Positions 27,601 through 39,600 of a stretch of 64,000 nucleotides of DNA are shown here, piece by piece. This DNA comes from Monodelphis domestica (taxonomy: Eukaryota; Chordata; Mammalia; Didelphimorphia; Didelphidae): assembly GCF_027887165.1 (NCBI RefSeq), contig NC_077234.1, positions 189,139,319-189,203,318 on the forward strand. The letters are read 5' to 3'. Position 1 is the first letter of the stretch. Each line of letters opens with the position of its first letter. The notes beneath the pieces were generated by a model. It ran no database searches. It was not told where the DNA came from and saw only the letters and a list, made by a program, of their open reading frames with translations. Made by a program: the position numbers and the translations under genes.

Positions 27601-30600
27601 CAAAGAAACCAGTGTCAATGGATCAAGAGACTCCCTTAGAAAGGACAATATTTGTTTTCTGGAATTATAACTCTCAATGCACCATAAACAAAATTTATAT
27701 ATACTAACTTGAACAAAATAAAAGGCATTTGCCTACCATATTTTCCTGTAAATTGATGTCATAAATGACCACTTGCATCTACAAGTGACAAATGGAATAC
27801 ACACATACATTCACACACACATGTACACACACACACACACACACGTTCACACATATATACTTCTTTTAACAATGAGAGTACAAATCTCACATTATTCATC
27901 AAGCTAATATGAGATCACTGTGAAAAAATATTGTTAGTTAGCAGTGTGCTAAAGAACTTATTAACTACAATTTTTTTCACTCTAGAACAGAATAGCCTAC
28001 ATATGCCTAACTACCACCAATGAGGCAGGCAAGTCATTTAGGGTTAAGCAATGAGGTACCTATCCTAAGGAAGAGATGAGGTGGCATATACCAAGTAGGT
28101 CAAATCACCATCACCATCTTGCCCACCATATCCCTTCTGATACTAGAAGAAAACAGCCCAGAATTCAGGGGCCAAAAGCACCAGGAAAAGCAGTGCCCCC
28201 AATACCAACAGTTCAGCTTGTAGCACAGCTCCCAGGGGTTATTAAGGAGGGGAGCAACCTTTCCAGTGAAGGGGCTCACCAGCCACATCACAACCAATAC
28301 CAATTCCCAAACAGTGGGCAGGCAAACCCGAGACACAGAAATAGCAGAGCCCCTAGACTACAAGCACTCCTTCCAGTCTAGCCCCTGTAACCAACATAAA
28401 GAGGAGTAATCTGATCGAGAAGGACCCTATCATCCCCTTGAGCATGAATTGCCATGTAAATAAACAGCAGGAAAGTAAATTTGCTTAAGCAGTATGGAGT
28501 CCAGAGGGAGAAACAGGCATCATGTGCCAAGAAATCCAAACCACCAACTTGACTGCTACATTGACCACCTCCCCGTGTAGTCTAGTGGAGAGAGTTCAGG
28601 ACATCCCAAATCCAGGAGCTCTGGGAATTATACTCCAAACTACTAGTGCTGTTTCTAGTCAGTGTCTCATAGACATCATTAAGGAGAATGACTTTTACAG
28701 GAATCTGCCAGTTCAACCAGCAGGAACACTACCCAATGACTGACTGCAATCCATGGGTGAATAAACCCAAGAGCTCCAGGATGCCCCCTTAGACCATTAA
28801 CCCTGCCACCAGACCAGTCTCTACAGCCACTGTCCTAGGAAGCAATGTCTGTAGCTTATCAATTGCCTCTGCAGCTGCTGTCATCTACTACCCTTCTCAG
28901 AAGCTACAGAAAAACTTAAAAAGAAAAGTTTCACCCCCAAAATATCATCAAATAACTGAACATCAGAAATATATGTATTTTCTCCATTGGAAATATTTTA
29001 AAAGTTGTATTATCATCTGCTTTGCCACTTCACCTTGAAATCAGGGACTAACTTGCTTTTTCAATTTGTATCCCCAGTGCTTAGCACATTATCCATTTAA
29101 TCTCTATTCCTCAAACATGACAGATAAAGACACAGAAACAGACTTTTTTTTCCTGCCTTGGTTTCAATGGCTTTTCCACCACTAAGAGCCTGAGATTCAA
29201 AATCTTCAGAAGAAAGTAAGTAAGCACAACACTGAGAAACAAAGGCTGCAAGATATCCAATATGACCAGAAACCAGTCTTGCAAGAGATTACTTGTTCCC
29301 AAAGCCAGAATACTTCTTTCAATGATTAGTAAAGACTATCTTTTTTTTTTAATCGGGTATCACTCTGTAATCTATAGAAATTTCATATTGTTAGCATCTA
29401 AGATAGTTATTAATGATCTTTTAAAGAGTCATGCTTATAGTCTGTGATAAAATTATCACTACTGTTACCAAATTTTCTCTAAACATGATGTATGTTAAGA
29501 TTTAAGTTTTACAAATAAATAAGACTGAAAATAGCTCTTGCCTGTTTTTTCAGGTTATCATTTAATTCTTTCAATGAATCAAAAGATGACTTGAGTCTCT
29601 TATTTTCTTTAGTCTTTTCTTTAAGAGCTTCTGTTAAGTGCTTAATTTCTTCAATATGATGCTTAGGAGAAAAAAATAACTTCTAAAAATTAGGTAAAAA
29701 TATGGTATTAATAACATATTCAGTGAAATCATCAACTAATCAATTAACTAAAAGTTTTGAACTTTAAATAATCAGCATTAAATTGTTAATATTTTAAATA
29801 ATAATAAATAACATTGTAAAGTTATAAAAAGCATAAAATTATAGAGCCAAGCTCACCACACCTTGAGACTTGATCATCATAAGAACTGTGGCTACTTTAA
29901 GTTCAGATTGCTAAGGATGAAACTCTAGGATCTATTTTTGATAATGAATAGAATCAAAACAATAATATGGCAGAAACCACAATAATAATATTTATGAAAT
30001 ACCAGTGGATATGTAATGTGGGAAAAACTGTTAAATGAAAATAAATTAATCAAGATTTTATCTCTTCCTAGAAAATGCTAAGTTCTGATAGAGCAAAATG
30101 CATGGGAAAAAAATCCAATGAAACATTTGCTAATTGCCCAAATATCCAATTCCAAATTAATATTGTATACACAATTCAACAACCTAAAGACCAGGAATAA
30201 TAGGCCAATCAATCATAAGTTTTATATAAATGATGACAACCAACCAGTATGATTGGCTTATTTTGTCAATGAATAGGAAAGACAATTTGGGGGCATGATG
30301 CAGACAGAGCCTAAAATAGTGCTAGACACAGGAAAGGATTTTGAGTATCCTAGAAATATAATATAGTACTTTAAAGAAAATAGTCCAGAATGGGTAAGAT
30401 GAATTGAAAACTAATACCAGACTACAGATGTTCAAAAGTTGCAACAGCACAACTATTTGAGCTTTTTAAGCAGCTGAGTTTCTTAGTAGTGTCATCTCTA
30501 AAATTGAATTATTATCAAGTATGAAATAATTTTATTTCATCAAATTATAATCAAGTCAACTAGTTAGTAAGCATTTATTAAGTGTCTGCTATATATGACA

Positions 30601-33600
30601 GACAATGTGCTAAGTGCTAGTACAATACTCACTAGCACAAACTTTTTATCTAAGAGATACAAAAAAATCTATCATATAAAACATGAGTACACAAAAAAGC
30701 ATATGATCTAGGGATTGGTAGTATCTCTTGACATTGACAAATCCCTTCATTAGGAAGCATGGCAAGCTATTTAGTATCATAAAAACCACTTCATTCCATT
30801 TTGCTGGCTTTGAAACTACAATAGTAAACTTCATTTTGCTTCAAGCTCTTAGCTTTACTACTTCTGGTTAAAAACTATAAAAGCAGAAAAACATGACTTC
30901 TCAAAAAAAGTTTCATTCAACTTAGTACACATGATTATTTAAGTTAAGTTATACTTGCCTCAAATTTAAACTGAAAGCAAATGTGCATTTCTTGGTCTTC
31001 AAGACCAAGAACACCCATAAGTGAAATCAAGTAGTAAAAAGTCAGTTTTTTAACTAACCATGTCAGGAAGAAAGCTGAAACATTAATCTGAAATATTTCT
31101 ACATAAAGTTACCTCCTTCATAATTTGAAATTTTGTATGAATTTCTTCTTCAACACTTTTAATTTTAGTCAAAGCAACTTCATGCTGGACTAGCAACTCT
31201 TCTTTTTGACTTAAAAAGTGTGCTCGTTTTTGAAGCTCTGTAGCAAACTCCTGTTGTCCTGCAGTTTCTTGCTGTATCAAAATATCAGGGGTTTTTTTAA
31301 GTAGTTTTTTTAAACAAACCCCAAATACACATACATTAGATGCAAACCACTGCTTTTTTAAATACAATTTTAATTCAATGAGATAAACATTCTTTAGAAA
31401 ATACTTGGGAGTCTCACTAAAATATGGAACACAAAATAGTTAGAAATAGCATTATCAGGAAACTTTAACAGAAATCTTGCAAAGAAATACATTGAGAAGG
31501 TAAACAATCAGATACAGATTTTACATGTGCACTTATGTAAAACATTTTTCCATTTTAGTTATTTTACATCCATTCCTTATTTTAAAGGACAGATGTGGAG
31601 TAAGATAATTTTTTAAAAGGCTTTCCTGAGTAATAATGTGAAGAAAACATTTAAAGTGTGTTTACCAGGGATATGGGGAATTTTCATCAGAGGGAATCAC
31701 TATGTGGTAAGGAAAAGGTCAAGGGAGAAGAAACAAGGGCCACAGTCTAAATCTGATTTTACAGATGAGAAAATTAAGGTTAGGAGGGGCAAAGTGATTT
31801 CCCTTTTAATCCTGTAAGAGGCAGCAAGGCATAATGTCAGAAGGACCTGGGTTAAGTCCAGGTGACTGCTATTAGGGGCTGCCTATGTGACCCTGGAAAA
31901 ACTCATTAACTGCACAGTTCACACTAAGCCTGCAAACTGCAAAACATATGCCAATCTGCACTAGTCGGGGGAACTCACCCCAAGTTTGCCTGTACCAATG
32001 AAATCATTAGTTTTAATCCCTCTCCCCACCCAATTCACCTCTCACCTAACATCCCATTCTCTTCTCACCTAAGATCCCATAGAAGTGGAGCCAGTCATAA
32101 AACAAACACATCTTTATCTGCCAGGTGTAGTTAACTATTTACAGACATTCTCCCTATATACCATCCCATCCATGTTTCCCCTTAAAAAACTTCAGGAAAA
32201 TGAACAGAGATTTAATTCTCCCTTCATTATCCCTACTGCTCAAATAATTAATATACTTTACATTCAACTTTTATTAGATGCTAACTGCTAAGAACATAAA
32301 ATAAAATACTTTGATATTTATAATTCATCATGTCTCTCACCTGCAATTTCTGATGTATCAGAGATAGCTCATTATATATCAGATCAATATGAGGTGGAAG
32401 TGAACTTTGCTTATGTTGGTTAAGCATCTTGTTAAATGATTCTAACTTGTCAGTATACTTCGATGATGAGCAATATTCATCACAGAAATGCTCACTAGAA
32501 GGCAATGAATTACATAGCACAGTAACATCTAAAAAGAGTGAAAAATTTAAAGTTAATTTTCTACATTAAAACTTAATTACAAAGTAAAACTAAGTATAGA
32601 TTTAAACTTCTTTAATTTTAAAGCATTATTTGAATAAATTTATAAGACACTAAACCATGGGGATCCCCAAACTTTTCATGGAAGAAGTCATAGCCTCCTC
32701 CTTTCCCTCCAAGAAATTATGAACAGCAAAAAAGAGGAATATGGCAGTTAAGTAATCCCTTTTACTGGTTAGAAACCAGGATTCTAAGGAATTTGGAATA
32801 TTTTACATAAAATCTATTAGATAAAACAACTAAACTCTAATACTTATTCGCCTCAACCAAATCACAACAACAAAACCAACAACCAAAATCAATACCAAAG
32901 GAGTCACAGACCAAAGTAAAACAGTTACTCCCAGAATCCACACCATTCAAATCAACAATAAGACAGAGTTAATCAAATAAAAAGAAGAGAAGATAATGGA
33001 AACATCCTGACACAAAGGAAAGCCTTCTCCAATAACAGCCAAGGGTTAAGGAGTCACAAATGGTCCAATATGGAGATCTCCACATAGGGCTTTCTTAGGG
33101 CATCTGCCATCACTCTCTGGATCAGTGATTCAGCCTGACTTCATCACATGTCCATCCCTCAGGAAAAGAGAGTACCACCCTCGGCCAGCATGGGTGATTG
33201 ACGGCATTGGAGGAAGAAACAAGACAGTGTTGGGGGTTCACTGAAATGGAGGAAAGCAGAGGGGCCACAACACAGCAGGTCCATTAAACCACAGGTCACT
33301 CCTTCCACTCCCCATACTGCCCCTACAATGGCTTAAGGAAAACTCTAAACCCCGACAGGCAAACCTGAAGGCAGTAATAGGGGCAGGACCAAAAGGTTAA
33401 GGAAGTATCCAACTTACTAACTTTGAGAAAAATATGTGAAGATATAAACTGAAGATTAAAGCTCTCTTCCAAAAAACATGACGAGGTTAAAAGACTACTA
33501 TTTTTGAGAAATAATGCCAGAAAATCGTCCATAGTATTGAAAACAAAAAGCAAAGCACAAATGCTAAAATCTAAATATCACTCAACAAAAGAAATTCAAG

Positions 33601-36600
33601 GTTGAATCACCAAGGAACACAATGATTAAACTTCATTATTTCAATTCCAAACAACAAGAAGCAGCAAGGAAAAAGGGTCTTAGCTAGCAAAGAAAATTAT
33701 CTAAAGAGCTCAAGACTAAACTTAATCTAAAAAAATAATAATAAAGATATTTCAAAAAGCATTTATTAGCTGAATGACCATTAGGCAAGTCACTTAAGTT
33801 TGCTTCAGTTTTCTCAACTTTAAAAATAGAAGCAAATAATCGTACCTACTTTGCAGGGTTGTTGGTGATGATCAAAAGAGATGTTTGCACAGTGAATGGC
33901 ACATAGCAGGTGCTAAGTAAATGCTTATTCCCTTCCCCTACCTCCCCCCCCCAAATACTTATTATTACAAAGAAAATCAATTAAATTGAAAAAATTATCC
34001 CCAAAACTCTTTTTTAACTTCATAGACTCTAGCTCAAGATTCCTTCCATGCAGGGTGGCTAGGTGGCACAGAGCACTAGACCTGGAGTTCGGAGAACCTT
34101 GGTTCAAATCTTATCTCATACATTTTCTAGTTGTGTGACCCTGAGCAAGTCACTTAACCCCATTTGCTTAGATCTTGCCCTTCTTCCTTAGAATTGTTAT
34201 TAGGGCAGATGTTAAGGGTTTAAAAAAAAAAAGGGAATCCTTATATGACTTGAATATGAAATTGACTTCTTTTCTGGTAAAAAAAACTAATAGTTCAGCA
34301 ACAAATATGTGAATAAATTATTATGCCTAACAACCACTATAACATGGCAATAATATAGGACCTTTAAAAATACACTTTTATTAAAATACAGAAAAGTAGA
34401 ACATATTTGAAAAAAATCAGAAACAATTCAAAAACCCAGAGTTTGATAAACTTGATAACATATACTATTTGGGGAAGAATTCCCAATTTGACAAAATAAA
34501 ACAAAAAACTATAAAGCAGTTTAGCAGAAATTAGATTTAAATTAACATTTTTTAAAAATTAGACAAATTAATTAAATAAAATACTATAAAATAAAAAAAT
34601 AAAAAAAATAAAAATTAGACAAATTAACATTTTAAGCCATATAGCATAAGCTTAAAATGGAAAAATGACCTGACTATTAAAGGTCATACTATAAAAAAGT
34701 TAGAAGGAAAATAAATCAGATAGTTTTTGTTTGGTTTTGGTACTAAGTTTCCATATTTCCACCACTCAAGAACCTGATCCCACTTCTGACTGGCAAGGAA
34801 GTTTTAACCTGCTACAATCCTAGCCTAGGCCAGTTGTCCCTCTTTAGGTACCCTAGTAAGTCACCTGTTCCCAAGGATTCAAAAAACTGGTCATGCCTTA
34901 AAGATGAAACTCAAATGGCCTTACTTCTACTGAGGCTTAGAACTCTCAACCTCAAGGAAACCACCAAGTCTGAAGCTCCTCCATAATGGGGATTACAAGC
35001 AAGAGACACCATGCTTAACTATTAGGTATTTTTCACAGCTATTGCTGGCAGTGAATTTTTACCCAAATAACTTAAAGAAGCGATTACAAAAAAATAAAAA
35101 ATATTTCAATGTTTTCACACCAACAAAATTACTGCAAGTATAATATGTAAGGCAGTCAACTGGAAAAAAAATCTCTGCAAAATTTCTGAAAAGCAGGTGA
35201 TATCCAAGACATAAAGAACCAATACAAACATATATATGTGATCAAAAGTAATTTCTCCAATAGATTACATAGTTAAAGGATATAAACAAACAAGCTTTCA
35301 AAAGAAAAAAAGGGAACTGCAACTATTAACAACCATATGAAAGGATACTGCAAATCTCATACATACAAGCAAGTGAAAACTATGAAATTTTCCCCTTATA
35401 TCAGAAAACCGTCAGAGATAAGAAAATAATCTATGTTAGTAGGATTGTAGAAAGAGAGGCAGAAAAAAGCAGCATTGGTAAAGTTTTCCCTGATCTAGAA
35501 ATTAATTTGAAATTATGTTAAGAAAATGACTCAAGGACTTCCTGGTAAATATGGCTGCAATCTAGACACGAATCACTTCCTCTCCCCGGCACCGAGCGAA
35601 ATAGACTACCTCAAAAGAGCACAAAAATCACCTTTGGAAGAACGGAGGGACTCTCCAGTACCCCACAGAAACGAACAAGAAGGAGGAAAAACTTGCACAA
35701 AAACTAAGCCGCCCTTCCCCCAACCTTTCCCACAAAACCAAATAAAATAATGTTAAAAAAAAAAAAGAAAAAGAAAATTACTCAAACAGCCATACCCTTT
35801 GACCAAGAGATCCCGCTTCTAGGCATATACTTTGAAGGCAATCCATATAAAGAACGATCCCATATGTACCAAAACATTCTTAGGATGCCTTTTTTAAGAT
35901 AGTAAAGAACTGAAATAAAGAAGATGCCCAATGATGGAGAAAAAGCTCAACAAGTGGTAGTGCATGAATGTAATTCAATGTTACTGTGCTAATAAGCAAC
36001 AAAGAATACAATCAATAACAAGAAACATGAGAAGACTTATATAAACTGATAAGAAATGAACCTGGAAAAAACACACAGAATAACTACAAAAATAAATAGA
36101 AAGAATAACACAATTAAGACAGCATATGGCCTTGGTATCAAAGAGAGTTGGGTATGAATTTGAACTAAAGACAATTACTCACTGTGTAACCCTGAGTAAG
36201 TCGCTTAAACTTTCTGGGTCTCAGTTTCTTTTATCTCTAAAACAAAAGAGCTAGACTCAAAAACTTAGAAGATACCTTCAGGCTCTCAGTCTATGTTAGT
36301 ACAAAATTATAAAAAATTATACTGGCCAAGCACAATCCCTAAGAAATGAGAAAATGTACTCCTCTGTATGTTTTTGAAGAAATGGGAGACTACTGATGTC
36401 AGTCTTGGTTAATAAATTGGCTAGTTTTGTTATACTATTTTGTGGCCCCTCTTTTTATTCTTTGTTATATAAGGGATGGAAGATGCTCAGGGAGGGAAGA
36501 AAGAATATATAGGAAAATGTAAATGACATAAAAATAAAAGAATTTTTTTCCATTTGAAAAGCTGTAGAGCTGGAAGAGATTTTTCAGAGGCCATCTATTC

Positions 36601-39600
36601 CAATCCCCTTCTTATATTATCAAGAAAAAGTGAGGTCCAGAAAGGTCAGGTGACCTGCCCAAGGTCACCTAAGGAGTGAATGAGCCTGAGAAGAATAAAA
36701 ACCAAACCAGAATGATGTATCATTCTATGACCAAGCTTGACTCAAAAGAGATGATAAAAAGGCACCTCTTCTCTTCTTGCAGAGAAACTTGCCCCTGCAA
36801 TGTATCATCAGATCAATCTGATGTACTGATCAGTTTTGTTGACATTCTTTTTTTCTGCTTATTTTTTGTTATAAAGGGAAGCATAATTAGTGAAAAGGAA
36901 AGAGAAGGACATTTTCAAAAATAAAGATGAAGTTAAAATATATCAAAACAATTTGTAAAGTAAGTAATTCAGCATCCACTTTAACACTTCTAGAAATGTT
37001 TTATTCTTCATTCTTGACCAAGTTAAAACTAAACTATTTTGAAATAGAATTTTTATTTACCTTGGGGTATTTCTTTTGTGAATGGTCTGACCGGCTGTTC
37101 TATGTTGACATTATGATCATTTTCAACTAACTCTTCTTCCACTTCCAGTGAACTCAAATCACAAAAATAATCCAAGTCATCATCTAGACTTTAAAAAAAA
37201 ATTATATATAACAATCTTTAAAAATCCCACAAACTATTCTACACTACACAAATGAAATGCACCAATAATCTTTATGTACATAAATGCCTTAAAGTTTAAA
37301 AAGCACTTTCCTTATAACAAAGCAATAATGTAAGAAAAGGTATTATTATCCTTATGTCATAGATGAAGAAATTGAGGCCTGGAGGGACAAAGTGATTTGG
37401 CTAGGGTTATCTAATTAGTATTTCAAATCATAAAGAAAAATGTTAATGTTAGTCAAAACAAGTGACCATTCACTACTTGTAGTTAATTGAAGTAGACTTT
37501 TACATATATTCAAACTTAGATACAAAAATGAGAAAATTAATTTGTAAATTACAGTAAAATTATATCAAAGGTGGAAAAATCTATAATATATATAAGAAAG
37601 TAAAAATAACACATGGCATAATAGAAAATGAGAGTAACAGAGGAATAGCTGCAGCAATCAAGATGATTTGGTTGGTTTAAGTCTCATTTCTGTCCTATAC
37701 TGGCTAGGTGATCAGCAAATCACCCATGCCCCAACAACCAAGACTATATAAATTAAGGAAGTTGGTCATCTGCATTGAAAAATAGAATTCTATTACTTAG
37801 TTCTCTACACTGATGAAAGCACAGGTTTAATCTGTGTGTATATATATGTGTGTTTCTCTATATATGTTCACATGTATAATATATGTGAATTAATAGAAAT
37901 AACACGTGTGTAAAAAAATAGAAAATCACTTTACCTTACCCTATACAGCCAATTTAGTTGTTCAAGTGTTATTTCTACTTCTAAATCTCTCACATTCAAT
38001 CTTTTTTTCCCTACTCATATATCCACCACCTTAATTAATGCCCACATCACTTCTCATTGGCCTCCTAACTGGTCCTCTTGCATCTGGTTTCGGTTCTGTC
38101 CAATCATTCTTACATCACAAACATACAGCAGCCCATAAACTCCAAAGGCCCCCAGATGCAGATTAATATGTAACTGGGAAATATTCAACAAATAAGTTAA
38201 AATACATATAATGTTAATATATTTTTTCTAAATCAATTTGTGGTCTACAGGGATTCTTGTAAATAGTTTAGTGTCCCCTGTTTCTAAATGAGATTGTCAC
38301 CACTGTTCAACACAACTGCAAAAGTGATTTTCCTCAAGTTGAAGATCTGATCATATCATTCCTCAATAAGCTCTTAAGGCTCCTTAAGGCATGCTCTTAG
38401 TATTCTAAGATCAAATATATAATCACTTCTATTTAGCTTTCAAAGTCTGTTGTAAATTGGCCCTACTCTATCTTTCCAACCTCATTATATTATTTCTCTT
38501 CCAAATTTGACAATCTGGCTAACTTCTTCTCTGTTGTTTACACAAGACATTCCATCTCCCAACTCCATGCCTTTGCACTAGCCATCCCCCAAATGCAGAA
38601 TGTACTATCTCCTTCCCTCATCACTTTTTACATGAAGCCTTTCCTGATCTGCCCTCCATGAATGCAGACTGAGCCTTTCCTAAATGTATCTTCCCCAGCA
38701 CAAAAGTGTTCTTCACATAAGTTATATGCATTAGATGTTCTGAATAAAGCTAAAATGATAAGTCATTCCCAGATTACTTACTAGAAAAGTATATGGAATA
38801 TTAACAAAGCTATCTTTCTTTTTTTGTAAGAAAATTCTAGTGAAATCACAAACTAATATAAGAACTTCAAAGCAATTTCACTTCTTCCTGCCTACACTCT
38901 GAAGTTTCAATAGAAAAAAGTAAGCAGTCTGAGAACATCAAGTAGAGAATTTAAATAAGTAAAGGAAAACATATACCTTTCATTTGAAATTTGTTTTTAA
39001 CTCTACAAAATATGAGTATTCCTGCCTGAAATCCCTAGAGAATTGCTCTCAAGCAAATTTGAATAGAGAATAGGACCTGGACCTATTACTAATGGAATCG
39101 CTGCTATAGTCAGGTAAGGAAACTCCTACCAATGCCAGTCAACACCTCCTCAGCAAATTTGATCCTTGATAACACATTACTTCTCATATAGCTTTAGTCT
39201 TACTTTATTTCTAAACTTCTCCCCTTCATGGGTGCCCTATACACCTAGTGTCTATACTATAAACTATGGTCATTTCTCATGCTTAATTTAGTGTAATACA
39301 CTGTCTTGGATTGTTCTGTAATAGTTTTATTATGTGTGTAAGTCTTGTCTCCTTAACAAAATTATATGCTCAAAAAAATTTTTTTTTAATTTTAATGGTC
39401 CTAATATAAGCTCCTTGAGGGGCAGAATAAATTATGCCCTTCTTTTGTGTCTTATAGCACATTACATACAAAGGGGACTCAATACTCTACAAACTATAAA
39501 CTATCATAAAGTACTATTGTTATTATTTGTTAAGTAAATTCACAAACATCTCATTGCTCAAGAAATATGGATTCATTGAGAGCCAGGTCTAGAGACGGGA

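Larger units (their letters stand above)
32529..37060. other. CCDC138 intron 4
   Basis: Holds a MIR (33760-33930), a CORE-SINE (34044-34235), the L1 5'-end-like retrocopy (35535-35770), a diverged L1 3' piece (35786-36110) and two MIR/THER-like remnants (36120-36300 plus, 36555-36690 minus). The block 33000-33430 is less AT-rich and unidentified. Confidence 0.6.
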
